Under the pieces are notes generated by a model. That model saw only the letters and a list, made by a program, of their open reading frames with translations. It made no database searches and was not told the DNA's origin. Position numbers and translations under genes: made by a program. This document shows, piece after piece, positions 1-8,436 of a DNA stretch of 52,035 nucleotides (within the stretch, counting starts at the first letter, position 1; the number at the start of each line of letters is the position of its first letter). Source of the DNA: Taibaiella soli. GTDB lineage: Bacteria > Bacteroidota > Bacteroidia > Chitinophagales > Chitinophagaceae. The stretch lies in assembly GCF_003236175.1 (NCBI RefSeq), contig NZ_QKTW01000001.1:27589-79623 (forward strand), read 5' to 3'.

Positions 1-95
1 TTGGAGCTCGGAGCTCGAGCGTTGAACTTCAAAGCGTTGGCATTGATGTTTTTTAATTCAATTATATTCGAGCCGTCATTCGCATTCAAGTACAC
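1..95 (-). CDS. possible partial ORF overlapping the end of the defence gene
   Basis: A minus-strand frame is open from a GTG at 95-93 to the left edge. The GTG shares one base with the TAG stop (97-95) of the upstream gene, a stop/start overlap typical of translationally coupled genes. The visible 31 residues read VYLNANDGSNIIELKNIN and then NANALKFNARAPSS. No family can be recognised from so little. The opposite strand is also open here, so the frame may be chance. If real, it would be the next gene of the defence operon and runs out of the window. Confidence 0.22.
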   Translation of the reverse strand, partial: MYLNANDGSNIIELKNINANALKFNARAPSS

Positions 96-2236
96 TAGTC
101 TCCACTCGGCAATAGCAATTCCTTCTTTTTCTTGTAGCGTTCTTGAATGATTGCATTAAATTTAGAAGCCAAATCATTATTTAACTTCTCTTGGTCCAAT
201 CCTTTGTTAGACTTACTTTTCGACACCTCCAAGTTAAAATGTAGCTCAGTATTCGCTCCCATTTCCAATGCTCCTTTAAAATCTAATTCGATGGTGCAAG
301 TCCCCTGATGCAATCCAAATTCATAAGAATATTTTATGCGCACTTTTTGCATTAAAAGTGACTTTTTATACTCATCTGTGAAATAGTGAACAGAATCTAA
401 TGAAGTCCCTTTGAGTGCAAGCTCATTAACTTTACCTTTCAAGGATTCTAAATCAAAAGGAAGAACTTCTGGCAAGTCTCCATCGGGTTTTACCAAAATA
501 TATTCGAGCCGGGCATCACTAAAATGAACCATCCCCGAAGTGGTCATAAAATTTAGAAAAAATTCAATCCTTCCTTTATTATCAAAGTCATTAAAATAAA
601 TACTTAAAAACTCATCCTTAATGACCGCTTTTGAGAGCAATTCTTGCTCTATTTCTTTAAACAATTTTGTTCCGTAGGTATAAACTTCTTTGGAAGTATA
701 GTCTATACGTCCAATCAATTCGTCATTTTCTATTTTAAATATTAATGCTCCATTATTATGCTGCGTTCCTGTTATTAAGTCTTTTGTAGAATTTCTCTTT
801 TCTAAGACAAAGGATATAACAATTTCGTCACTAGAACCAATACTAATATTTGGCTTTTTATGGAACTTGCAATTTGTTGGGGGAAAAACAGAATCAAGAG
901 AATTCTCCATCACCTCTTGTAAATTGCTCGCAAGCACATCCCGAGAAATCTCTTTTTGTGCCAAGTTTGTCTTACGAAGGACAGTTTTTATTTTATCTTC
1001 CTTCTCTTTTAAAAGAAATTTCAATGTATTTAATTCCTCAGGAGAAAAAAGCATCGTTGACATCAAAGGCACAGTATGTTGCTTGTCTTTATTTCCAATA
1101 AAAATTCCTTTTCGGACCAAAAATGATTTTAAGTCTGTTTCAGAAAGAATTGAAGAAGCAAGAATTGGCTTAATTATTTCACCGAACGGTAGCATCCGAT
1201 CCAAATCATCGGACACTTTAGCATGTATCTGAGGTCTGACTTCTGCAATTTGATTGACGATTATTTGTTCCACCTGATCTTCCTTCAACGTCACAAAATC
1301 ATATTCATTGATTCTTCTAATTGTCGTTTTAGAAATCAATTGACTGTCTGGAAACATTTGCTTCACCACTGCCTCGGTTTTCGAATCAGATGTAACGTCA
1401 TAATCATTGAAGAAAATATCCACTTTGTTTGCCAATCCACATGTTTTGTGAGCGAGCCAAATTATTCTTTTCAAATATTCTTTATCAAAATCAATATCGC
1501 AAAATATCAGAACCTTAACGGAATTTGCGTCATCAACTACGATTGGTAAAATCGAAGTATTCATGAATTGAATAGGCAGTATTTTACCGTATGGCTGTAA
1601 GTCATGCGGCGAATTATTCAAACCAGTATGAGGATAAAGAAAATTAATCTGGTTGCCTGGATAGAGTTGTTGCGCAGTTTTAACTGAACTGTAAATGAAA
1701 GTTACCTTCTTATTATCTAAGACATAAATGCTATCAAAATTTATGCCTCGTAATCTTGGCTTGCCATCAGGATCGTCCTCTTTGAGAAAACCGTCACTAA
1801 TTTTATCTACCATACTCTCATTTCGTTCGCTTGGATTCGATGAAATCCAAAAAAGAAGACCTTTATAAACTTTCTTTCTATCCCAGTTTTCAAATTCACT
1901 GTTAAAGCTAAAGTCTTTAGGAGCGCATTCAAGAGACTGAGCTAGATCTTTCATGTGGGAATAAGCTTTGCTCTTAGCAGAATAGGCGTCTTGATTATGT
2001 TTTGCCGAGCACAACACAACGTCAGTTTCATCATGATTTAAAGGATTCGCATAATGAAATATTCCGTCCACATTATGCCCTTGTCTGTCGGAATCTGAAA
2101 GCTTATGCTTTTCACCTAAACTACAGGAAAAAGAACTAGCAGGGGCCAAAGCACCCCAACCTACTAATTTCAAAAATTCTCTCATCATCTTTTCTCCGTC
2201 CTCACCAACTTTTTTAGGAAATTCGCCTCCGTTCAT
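95..2236 (-). CDS. GAPS4-like anti-phage defence protein, apparent GapS4a-GapS4b fusion
   Basis: A 713-residue cytosolic protein without signal peptide or membrane segment. The first ~330 residues look like the PD-(D/E)XK-type nuclease GapS4a: an N-terminal helix GEDGEK (Glu15), then HNVDGIF (Asp57) and VVLCSAKHN (Lys79) at the spacing of a D...xSxK nuclease core, followed by conserved-looking blocks KGLLFWISSN and GKILPIQFMNTSILPI. From residue 349 a second module starts (LPFGEIIKPIL, LKSFLVRKGIF, LFSPEEL), which I recall as the hallmark of GapS4b. The known system has two separate genes, so a single chain would be unusual. The gene is visibly more AT-rich than the housekeeping genes around it, which suggests transfer. 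It lies 19 bp downstream of the radC-like gene on the same strand. Family assignment is from memory of motifs; a generic restriction-endonuclease-like protein is the alternative. Confidence 0.6.
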   Translation of the reverse strand: MNGGEFPKKVGEDGEKMMREFLKLVGWGALAPASSFSCSLGEKHKLSDSDRQGHNVDGIFHYANPLNHDETDVVLCSAKHNQDAYSAKSKAYSHMKDLAQSLECAPKDFSFNSEFENWDRKKVYKGLLFWISSNPSERNESMVDKISDGFLKEDDPDGKPRLRGINFDSIYVLDNKKVTFIYSSVKTAQQLYPGNQINFLYPHTGLNNSPHDLQPYGKILPIQFMNTSILPIVVDDANSVKVLIFCDIDFDKEYLKRIIWLAHKTCGLANKVDIFFNDYDVTSDSKTEAVVKQMFPDSQLISKTTIRRINEYDFVTLKEDQVEQIIVNQIAEVRPQIHAKVSDDLDRMLPFGEIIKPILASSILSETDLKSFLVRKGIFIGNKDKQHTVPLMSTMLFSPEELNTLKFLLKEKEDKIKTVLRKTNLAQKEISRDVLASNLQEVMENSLDSVFPPTNCKFHKKPNISIGSSDEIVISFVLEKRNSTKDLITGTQHNNGALIFKIENDELIGRIDYTSKEVYTYGTKLFKEIEQELLSKAVIKDEFLSIYFNDFDNKGRIEFFLNFMTTSGMVHFSDARLEYILVKPDGDLPEVLPFDLESLKGKVNELALKGTSLDSVHYFTDEYKKSLLMQKVRIKYSYEFGLHQGTCTIELDFKGALEMGANTELHFNLEVSKSKSNKGLDQEKLNNDLASKFNAIIQERYKKKKELLLPSGD

Positions 2237-2255
2237 ATTATATGGTTTAAAATGG

Positions 2256-2879
2256 TTACAATTTCTTCATCTCCTTTTCCGTCAATCCCGTCATTTTCTG
2301 AATGAATTCATCTGATACTCCTTCTCCTTTCATTCGCTTCGCAATCTCAATATCTCTTCGTTTCGCAGCTAGTTCCTTCTGTAGCTTCAATTCAAATTTC
2401 AATATCTCTGCAGTCTCTACTCCATCTACTTCATAACGGCCGCTTTTATCGATCTGCTCCATGATGCCGTATTCGCGGAAGGAGAAGAAATCTGTTTCGG
2501 AGATGACGAGGTGATCGAGTACTTCGATCTGGATGAGCTTGCCTACTTTGTAAAAACGATCGGTAAGGTGCATGTCGGCATCGGAGACGTTGTGCACTAC
2601 GCCGCTGGGATGATTGTGCACCAGCACTACTTTGATGGCTGTTTTGTAAATGCCCATCCGGAATACTTCGGGCGGCTTTACGCTTACTATATTGTTGGAG
2701 CCGAGGGCTACGAGCTCTATGAATAAAATCTTGTGGGCGTTGTCGAGCCCTATCACCCAGAAATGCTCCTGGTTGCGGCGAATCTTGTTTTCGCGCAGCA
2801 GCACTTGCTGCATTATTTTGTAGATATCTTCTGAGTTGAGGATCGTAACCTTCTGTTCTTTAGACAGCCGTACATTCAT
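2256..2879 (-). CDS. RadC-like JAB/JAMM domain protein with an Rpn-type C-terminal tail
   Basis: A 207-residue protein. The JAMM metal site is intact: Glu55 (LFIELVALG), His88 and His90 in VHNHPSG, and Ser99/Asp102 in SDAD, the spacing of RadC. It lacks the N-terminal helix-hairpin-helix of full-length RadC, as do the short RadC-like proteins that are common on mobile and defence loci in Bacteroidota. After residue ~150 a charged helix is followed by IAKRMKGEGVSDEFIQKMTG and a LTEKEMKKL end, which resembles the C-terminal tail of Rpn/PDDEXK transposase-family proteins. It is the upstream gene of a two-gene unit with the GAPS4-like nuclease (19-bp gap). The biochemical role of RadC-like proteins is not settled; JAMM proteases or nuclease-associated functions are possible. 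Confidence 0.85.
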   Translation of the reverse strand: MNVRLSKEQKVTILNSEDIYKIMQQVLLRENKIRRNQEHFWVIGLDNAHKILFIELVALGSNNIVSVKPPEVFRMGIYKTAIKVVLVHNHPSGVVHNVSDADMHLTDRFYKVGKLIQIEVLDHLVISETDFFSFREYGIMEQIDKSGRYEVDGVETAEILKFELKLQKELAAKRRDIEIAKRMKGEGVSDEFIQKMTGLTEKEMKKL

Positions 2880-3012
2880 TTGGTAAATATAGGATAAAAG
2901 GCTTCTCTAGCTCCTTCGAAAGAGGAGAACCTCTCATGTTATGCAAGCTCGTGTTTTTGTGAAGGTTGCTCATGGCGGCACAACGGCGCGGTGGTGTTTT
3001 ATAACACTGGCG

Positions 3013-3035
3013 CGAGTGTTCCGAAGGATCACTCG
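3013..3035. repeat. dispersed hairpin CGAGTG...CACTCG, copy 1
   Basis: Inverted arms CGAGTG (3013-3018) and CACTCG (3030-3035), with TCC/GGA pairing inside and a GAA loop. A related hairpin with the same order of bases (GAGTGTTC...GGGTCACTC) is at 38085-38105, so this looks like a dispersed element, not a terminator (no T tract). Confidence 0.45.
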
Positions 3036-3154
3036 TGTCTACGAATTCCTTCCGATTGTATCGGACTACTTTAGTGAAACTGCTCAATAGTTGTACAGTC
3101 GATGAATGGAGCGTCGCAACTATGTTTGACCGGAGCGATGGAAGATGGTGGCAA

Positions 3155-3480
3155 CCCTCACGTTTCGCTCAGGGCAACAAATTTGACCTCCAAACGCACG
3201 TGTGGTTATGACTTGCCCGTGTTGTTGTGCAGGCTGCTTCCTTCGTCGCAGTGACGGGCGAGTGAGTGGCGTGAGCGCCCTTCGACTCCGCTCAGGGTGA
3301 CAAATGCGAGCGACCCCGTGTGATTGCGGCTCGTATTTTGGTGCAGGCCGCTTCGTACCTCGCAGTGACGCAAGTGGGTGCGCGAGCCCTTCGACTCCGC
3401 TCAGGGTGACAAATGCGAGCGACCCCGTGTGATTGCGGCTCGTATTTTGGTGCAGGCTGCTTCGTACCTCGCAGTGACGC
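3155..3480. repeat. three degenerate tandem copies of a ~109-bp intergenic repeat
   Basis: Copies start at 3155, 3278 and 3387. The last two are almost identical over 94 bases (3278-3371 and 3387-3480, period 109), beginning CCCTTCGACTCCGCTCAGGG and ending CGCAGTGACGC; the first copy is diverged (period 123). A short related segment is at 17540-17570. GC-rich and non-coding in every frame. Confidence 0.8.
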
Positions 3481-3569
3481 GAGTATTAATTATGCGAGAA
3501 ATAAACTTGTATTAAAACACAAGAAAAAAATCAGACATCAGCCATCAGATATCCGAGATCTAAAGAGAT

Positions 3570-4433
3570 TTAAGCAGGAATTTTTCCCATTACGTACACC
3601 TTGTCCATAGAAGGTGTGGGGCTGCCGCCGGCTTTTTCGAGAGTAATGGCGAATGCCTGTGCGGTGCCGGTCATTGGTTTCTGAACTTTTTCCATACCGC
3701 TTTTGGCAACGACATCGTTTGAAATCATGCCCATATCCACAGGCTTGTTGTCTTTCATAACCCAAAGCTGGTATTGCATACCGGTGGGCGGCGCGGGGAG
3801 TTTTTGAATGGAAACGTAACCTTCGCCTTTGTTGGGGCTCCAGTACACGGTGGCTACCATCGGGTGTCCTTCCTGCATGGTGTGCATCACTACAGACTTC
3901 ATAGACGGATCGGCCATCATTTCTTTTTCGTGGCTGTATTGCTGCATGGTTGCGGCCAGGGCTTCGTGCTGCTGCTTCATCGTATCCATTTCCTGACGCA
4001 TGGCTACTTGCTCTTCGCGGAGTGCGTTGCGTTCATTCATCAGATAAAAATTAAAGAGCAAACTACCTGTAAGCACAATCACTGCTGCGGCCCAGAGCCA
4101 TCGCCATGGATGCAGTTGCCTGGGCGACTGGTGGGCTATTGTGTAAACATCAGCGCCTTTGGGTTCTGTTGGCGTTTCGGTGTTTGATGTGCTGGCTGCG
4201 GCGGGCTGGGCAGCTTCAATGGCTTCCCAGATTTGATTTTGCAGATGGGCCGGTGGTGCAATGGCGTGCTCTTCCACAAAATGCTGCATGGCATTTTCGA
4301 TGGCTTCGAGCTCAACGGCAAGTTCCGGATGCGCTGTTACCTTGGCCTCTACGTCTCTGCGCTCTTCTTCTGTGAGGGCGCCGAGCACATAGGCTTCCAG
4401 TATTCCGGATGATATGTATTCGTTGATATCCAA
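3570..4433 (-). CDS. anti-sigma factor, RskA-like, membrane anchored
   Basis: A 287-residue protein with a cytosolic N-terminal anti-sigma domain (residues 1-75; YVLGALTEEERRDVE is typical of the zinc-free anti-sigma fold), a Pro/Thr linker, one membrane helix at about 110-131 (WRWLWAAAVIVLTGSLLFNF), a short coiled coil (132-168) and a periplasmic RskA-type domain (VYWSPNKGEGYVSIQKLP, QLWVMKDNKPVDMG). It should hold the adjacent ECF sigma factor at the membrane until an envelope signal triggers its release. The start is a TTG at 4433; it is in the same frame as the sigma gene, separated only by the stop and one codon. No ATG gives a full domain. Confidence 0.88.
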   Translation of the reverse strand: MDINEYISSGILEAYVLGALTEEERRDVEAKVTAHPELAVELEAIENAMQHFVEEHAIAPPAHLQNQIWEAIEAAQPAAASTSNTETPTEPKGADVYTIAHQSPRQLHPWRWLWAAAVIVLTGSLLFNFYLMNERNALREEQVAMRQEMDTMKQQHEALAATMQQYSHEKEMMADPSMKSVVMHTMQEGHPMVATVYWSPNKGEGYVSIQKLPAPPTGMQYQLWVMKDNKPVDMGMISNDVVAKSGMEKVQKPMTGTAQAFAITLEKAGGSPTPSMDKVYVMGKIPA

Positions 4434-4436
4434 TGT

Positions 4437-4985
4437 TTATCTGCTAAATTTTTCCCTTAATAATTGTATAGCGTGGCGCATGCGGGTTTTGACCGTCCCA
4501 AGCGGCACCTCAAGCATCTTCGAAATTTCGTCTAATGTGAATCCTTTAAAGTAAGACAGCTCTATTATTCGCTGATATTCTGGCTTTAATTCTGCGATCA
4601 GCTTCTTCAGTCCGATGGCATCTGTATGCTGCTCCGTTTTCAGGCTTTGTTGCAGGTTATATACGTGATCTTCACCCGTATGGATTTTTCCTTTCATAAT
4701 TTCACCTTTCGACCGAAGCTTATCGATGGCGGCATTACGGGCAATATTGATCATCCATGTATATACTCTTCCCTTGCCGGCGTCGTATGAATCTATATGC
4801 GTCCATATTTTCACAAACACTTCCTGTAACACGTCCTGAGCGATCTGCTGATCAGAGATGACACGAGCGATCACCCCAAACAACACGGCTGAATAGTTTT
4901 GATACAGATAATTAAACGCCTCCTGATTCCGCTGCTGAAGCAGATAAACCAGTTCGTCTTCCGAATATGAAATAGCAGGAGGCAA
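4437..4985 (-). CDS. ECF-type RNA polymerase sigma-70 factor
   Basis: A 182-residue extracytoplasmic-function sigma factor, close to the SigK group. Region 2 spans about residues 14-90 (QEAFNYLYQNYS, VLQEVFVKIWTHI, YTWMINIARNAAIDKLR) and region 4 about 125-178 (LKPEYQRIIELSYFKGFTLD, EVPLGTVKTRMRHAI helix-turn-helix). The start is TTG at 4985, directly after an in-frame TAA, and no in-frame ATG precedes region 2. It is followed at once by its membrane anti-sigma partner and lies 29 bp downstream of def, so it may be partly co-transcribed with ruvX-def. Confidence 0.92.
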   Translation of the reverse strand: MPPAISYSEDELVYLLQQRNQEAFNYLYQNYSAVLFGVIARVISDQQIAQDVLQEVFVKIWTHIDSYDAGKGRVYTWMINIARNAAIDKLRSKGEIMKGKIHTGEDHVYNLQQSLKTEQHTDAIGLKKLIAELKPEYQRIIELSYFKGFTLDEISKMLEVPLGTVKTRMRHAIQLLREKFSR

Positions 4986-5014
4986 TTAATTAAGTTGGAG
5001 TCTAATATATAAAA

Positions 5015-5593
5015 TTATTTTGCAAACAGCATCTTATAATCCACACGGATTTTACCGCCGGCGATATCTTCCAGTTTCTTTTTGATCAAACGTTTTTTCA
5101 ACGGAGGCAGATGATCGATAAACAGTTTACCGTCGATATGATCATATTCGTGAAGAATAACGCGGGCTGTGATGCCGTCGAATTCTGCTTCTTGTTCCTG
5201 GAAATTTTCATCTACATAACGCAAACGCACTTTTTCGGCACGTTTTACATCTTCACGTACTTTAGGAATGCTCAGGCAACCTTCGTTGTAAGCCCAGGGC
5301 TCACCGCTTTCTTCGATTTTATGTGCGTTGATAAACACTTGTTTCACACCCTTTTCGTTCGGATAATCTTTTTTATCCTGATCGTCGAAGCTTTCTACAA
5401 TCTGCACTGTATCAATCACAAAAAGGCGGATAGCGCGGTTGATCTGCGGCGCAGCCACACCAACGCCGTTGCTGTTATACATGGTATCCCACATATCAGC
5501 AATGAGTTTTTTCAGTTCAGGATATTCCGGCGTAATATCATCACACATCTTACGCAACACAGGATGGCCATAAGCCACAATCGGTAAATTCAT
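5015..5593 (-). CDS. def: peptide deformylase
   Basis: A 192-residue Fe2+/Zn2+ hydrolase that removes the N-formyl group from nascent proteins. All three signature motifs are present: GVGVAAPQ (residues 43-50), EGCLS with metal ligand Cys106, and HEYDH with His148 and His152 as ligands and Glu149 as catalytic acid. A short acidic insertion (ESFDDQDKKDYPNEKG, ~67-82) is usual in Bacteroidota enzymes. It follows ruvX with a 38-bp gap and precedes the sigma factor, all on the minus strand. Confidence 0.97.
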   Translation of the reverse strand: MNLPIVAYGHPVLRKMCDDITPEYPELKKLIADMWDTMYNSNGVGVAAPQINRAIRLFVIDTVQIVESFDDQDKKDYPNEKGVKQVFINAHKIEESGEPWAYNEGCLSIPKVREDVKRAEKVRLRYVDENFQEQEAEFDGITARVILHEYDHIDGKLFIDHLPPLKKRLIKKKLEDIAGGKIRVDYKMLFAK

Positions 5594-5631
5594 GAATTGT
5601 CTATTTACTATAAGAATGTAAAAATAGTAAA

Positions 5632-6045
5632 TCAGGACTGGCTTTCGAGGTATTCCTGCAATATGATAACAGCGCTTACCAGATCAATACGACCTTTTTC
5701 TTCTCTGTCCTTCTTCTTCAGGCCCATTCCGGAAATGGCCTGAGACGCCATTCTGGAGGTCATGCGCTCGTCTACTTTCTCTATTGGCAGGTTGGGAAAT
5801 ACGTTTTTAAACTTGCCGATGAATTTTTCTACCAGCGGCGTGGCATCTGTGGGAGAATCATCCATGTTCAACGGATAACCTATTAGAACTTTCTCCACCT
5901 GTTCCTGCAGCATGTATTTTTTCAGATACCCGATCAGCTCACCGGTATCTACTGTTTCCAATCCGGTTGCAATAATCTGCAAGGGGTCTGTTACCGCCAG
6001 GCCTGTCCGTTTCTTTCCGTAGTCTATCGCTAGTATTCGTGCCAA
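5632..6045 (-). CDS. ruvX: Holliday junction resolvase RuvX (YqgF family)
   Basis: RNase H-fold protein of ~137 residues with the family start ARILAIDYGKKRTGLAVTD (catalytic Asp in IDYG), KVLIGYP, VDERMTSRMA and DLVSAVIILQEYLE. In other bacteria it acts in pre-16S rRNA processing and/or Holliday junction resolution. I place the start at the TTG at 6045, which gives the usual family length; another TTG at 6114 would add 23 hydrophobic residues (IYFTVFLLFTQFI) that are not part of the family. First gene of a likely ruvX-def-sigma-anti-sigma run. Confidence 0.9.
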   Translation of the reverse strand: MARILAIDYGKKRTGLAVTDPLQIIATGLETVDTGELIGYLKKYMLQEQVEKVLIGYPLNMDDSPTDATPLVEKFIGKFKNVFPNLPIEKVDERMTSRMASQAISGMGLKKKDREEKGRIDLVSAVIILQEYLESQS

Positions 6046-6205
6046 TATGAATTGTGTAAAAAGTAAAAATACTGTAAAATATATGTTAATACATCTTTTT
6101 TGTGTGGATTTCAAACTATTTGGGATGAAAACCCGTCTTATGAATAGAAAATATCCTACCTATTTAACAAACGAAATAATAATTTAGCGTAGTCAACGAT
6201 CAATC

Positions 6206-8293
6206 ATGCCACGTTTCCTCAAACAATTTCTGATACTTGCCGGTATCAGTGCCCTGACGACAGAAAGCCGGGGTCAATGCGGCGCGTTTATATCTAACCT
6301 GTCAGATACCATTCCGGCCTGTAAAAATACCAAGGTGCAGCTTGATGCTACCATTAATTCGACCGGAACGTTCTTTAAAGTATTGGATACGGTATGGACG
6401 CCGGCGACGGGCCTTACGAATCCAAATATTATTAATCCGGTAGCATCTATCGGTACCACCTCTCAAGGATATAAATTAACCGTACACGCGCTCACCGCAA
6501 ATAACTTCGTGACCAATGGTAACTTCAGCGCCGGTAACACGGGCTTTACCACATCTTACGTTGTAGGTACGGGCGGTACCTGGGGATTGCTTTCTCTGGA
6601 AGGCACCTATGGTGTTTCATCGAACCCTAACCTGCTGCACACCAACTTTTCTTCTTTTTACGACCATACTGTTGGTACCAGCGCCGGCTCTATGCTGGTG
6701 GTAAATGGTGCCTCTGTTGCCAACGTAAATATCTGGTGTCAGACAATTACGGTAGTTCCAAATACTACTTATGATTTCTCTGCATGGGGCGCATCCTGTA
6801 CCAACAGCAGTCCGGCGATTCTGCAATTTGCGATCAACGGTAACCTGCTCGGTACGCCACTTTCGTTACCTAGCACCACTGCTCAGTGGGTTCAGTTCCA
6901 CACCACATGGTTCAGCGGCAACAATACTTCCATTCAGATTTGTATTACCGATCAGCAAACAGCTGTAAGTGGTAATGACTTTGCGATTGATGATATTGAA
7001 TTCCGTGAAGTATGTACGGTGGAAGATTCTACCTATATCGCGGTAACCAATATGCAACCACAGATTAGCCAAACCGTAAATCTGGGCTGTCTGAGCGATA
7101 CTTTAAATGTACAGGCACAAAACAATGGCGGCGATGTACCAAGCCAATACGTATGGGATTTCGGCGACGGTACTGGCGCTACTACTGCGAATGCACAGCA
7201 CGTTTATCCTACTCAGGGTCAGTATACCGTAAAACTGGTAACGAAGAAAAACAATTGTGCTGATTCTGCCAGTGTAACGATCGATACGCGTCACCCGCTT
7301 ACAATTGCTGCAGCTTCTGATAAAGACACAGTATGTGCCGGCGGTAGCGTGCAATTCTCTAATACTGATAATGGCACTACTGCACTCAATTATTCATGGG
7401 ATTTTGGAGATGGGTCTCCTATCGACAATACGTCTGGTCCGTCACACGTGTACAGTACTGCCGGGGTTTATACGGTGACACACACAGTCACAGATCAGGT
7501 ACCTTGTTCTGACACAACACAACTTACTATTGTGGTACAACCTGGTCCTACCGCTACTTTCCTGGCGAGCGACTCGGTTATTTGTCAGGGTACTTCCATT
7601 AATTTTCAAAGCACAGTGACGGACGGATTTAAGCGTCTCAACTGGAATTTTGGCGATGCAGACAGTATCCAGGCTATTACACAGACAATGCACTCTTACG
7701 ATAAAGCGGGTGATTATACTGTTACACTGACGGTTGACTATCCTGTTTGTCCTTCAGCTATTGTTTCGAAAAATGTTCATGTACTCCCAATTCCGAAAGT
7801 ATATGTGGGTCGTGATACGGCGATGTGTCCTAACTCTGGTCCAATTCCGATTTACAACCACTGGACAAACGGTCCGGATGTAAGCTATCTCTGGAATACC
7901 GGTGAAACAACGCAGTCTATCATGGCGAACGCAGTTGGCATCTACTGGCTGAAAGCTTCGGATACGCTGGGTTGTACCACATCTGACAGTCTGGAAGTAT
8001 TCCGTAATTGTTATCTGAATATCCCGAATGCATTCACTCCGGATGGCGATGGTAATAATGAATATTTCTTCCCACGTCAGTTACTCAGCAGTAAACTGGT
8101 TTCATTCCATATGCAGATCTTCAATCGCTGGGGACAACTTATATTTGAAACCTTCAGTACATCAGGCCGTGGATGGGATGGTAAATTCAACGACAAGCCA
8201 CAACCTTCCGGCGTATATGTGTACATGATCGAAGCGCAGATAGAAGGCGCACCTGTGGAGAAATATCAGGGGAACGTGACGCTTTTACGTTAA
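6206..8293 (+). CDS. secreted PKD-repeat protein with gliding-motility/T9SS type B C-terminal domain
   Basis: A 695-residue extracellular protein. An N-terminal signal peptide (about residues 1-23) is followed by a carbohydrate-binding-like region (FVTNGNFSAGNTGF ... FAIDDIEF, ~100-268), three PKD domains with the WDFGDG motif (~315, ~397; a variant WNFGD at ~480), a region VYVGRDTAMCPN, and the C-terminal domain NIPNAFTPDGDGNNEYF ... FNRWGQLIFE ... GWDGKFND ... PSGVYVYMIE, the CHU_C/TIGR04131-type signal for export by type IX secretion. It probably acts at the cell surface in adhesion or binding of polymers; no catalytic domain is seen. Divergent from ruvX; ends at a strong bidirectional terminator. 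Confidence 0.92.
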   Translation: MPRFLKQFLILAGISALTTESRGQCGAFISNLSDTIPACKNTKVQLDATINSTGTFFKVLDTVWTPATGLTNPNIINPVASIGTTSQGYKLTVHALTANNFVTNGNFSAGNTGFTTSYVVGTGGTWGLLSLEGTYGVSSNPNLLHTNFSSFYDHTVGTSAGSMLVVNGASVANVNIWCQTITVVPNTTYDFSAWGASCTNSSPAILQFAINGNLLGTPLSLPSTTAQWVQFHTTWFSGNNTSIQICITDQQTAVSGNDFAIDDIEFREVCTVEDSTYIAVTNMQPQISQTVNLGCLSDTLNVQAQNNGGDVPSQYVWDFGDGTGATTANAQHVYPTQGQYTVKLVTKKNNCADSASVTIDTRHPLTIAAASDKDTVCAGGSVQFSNTDNGTTALNYSWDFGDGSPIDNTSGPSHVYSTAGVYTVTHTVTDQVPCSDTTQLTIVVQPGPTATFLASDSVICQGTSINFQSTVTDGFKRLNWNFGDADSIQAITQTMHSYDKAGDYTVTLTVDYPVCPSAIVSKNVHVLPIPKVYVGRDTAMCPNSGPIPIYNHWTNGPDVSYLWNTGETTQSIMANAVGIYWLKASDTLGCTTSDSLEVFRNCYLNIPNAFTPDGDGNNEYFFPRQLLSSKLVSFHMQIFNRWGQLIFETFSTSGRGWDGKFNDKPQPSGVYVYMIEAQIEGAPVEKYQGNVTLLR

Positions 8294-8354
8294 TAAGTTA
8301 AAAGGTTGATAAGTTAATACGCGCGACAAACGCAATCACTACTACTAATAATAA

Positions 8355-8394
8355 AAAGAAAGTCCCCCAACGACATTGTTGGGGGACTTTCTTT
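8355..8394. terminator. bidirectional intrinsic terminator
   Basis: Perfect 17-bp stem (8355-8371 with 8378-8394) around the loop GACATT; A-rich on one side and T-rich on the other, so it can end the plus-strand PKD gene and the minus-strand cutC unit. Confidence 0.92.
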
Positions 8395-8436
8395 TTGAAA
8401 AATCCAGACGAATTAACCAATTAACATATTACCTTA

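Larger units (their letters stand above)
2880..3569. other. 690-bp intergenic region without a convincing gene
   Basis: No frame here has a recognisable domain or credible start. The stretch holds a hairpin (3013-3035) and three copies of a degenerate repeat (3155-3480). The part 3500-3560 is low-complexity (ATCAG-rich), like the spacer at 17580-17610. It separates the accessory defence unit from the sigma/anti-sigma operon. Confidence 0.6.

Noticed and set aside
2860-3087. 75-codon minus-strand frame upstream of the radC-like gene
   Set aside because: Overlaps the gene start and reads through a hairpin and low-complexity sequence; no family features.
3155-3480. Tandem repeats considered as a CRISPR array
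   Set aside because: The units are ~109 bp, adjacent and diverged, with no short repeat/unique spacer alternation and no cas genes.
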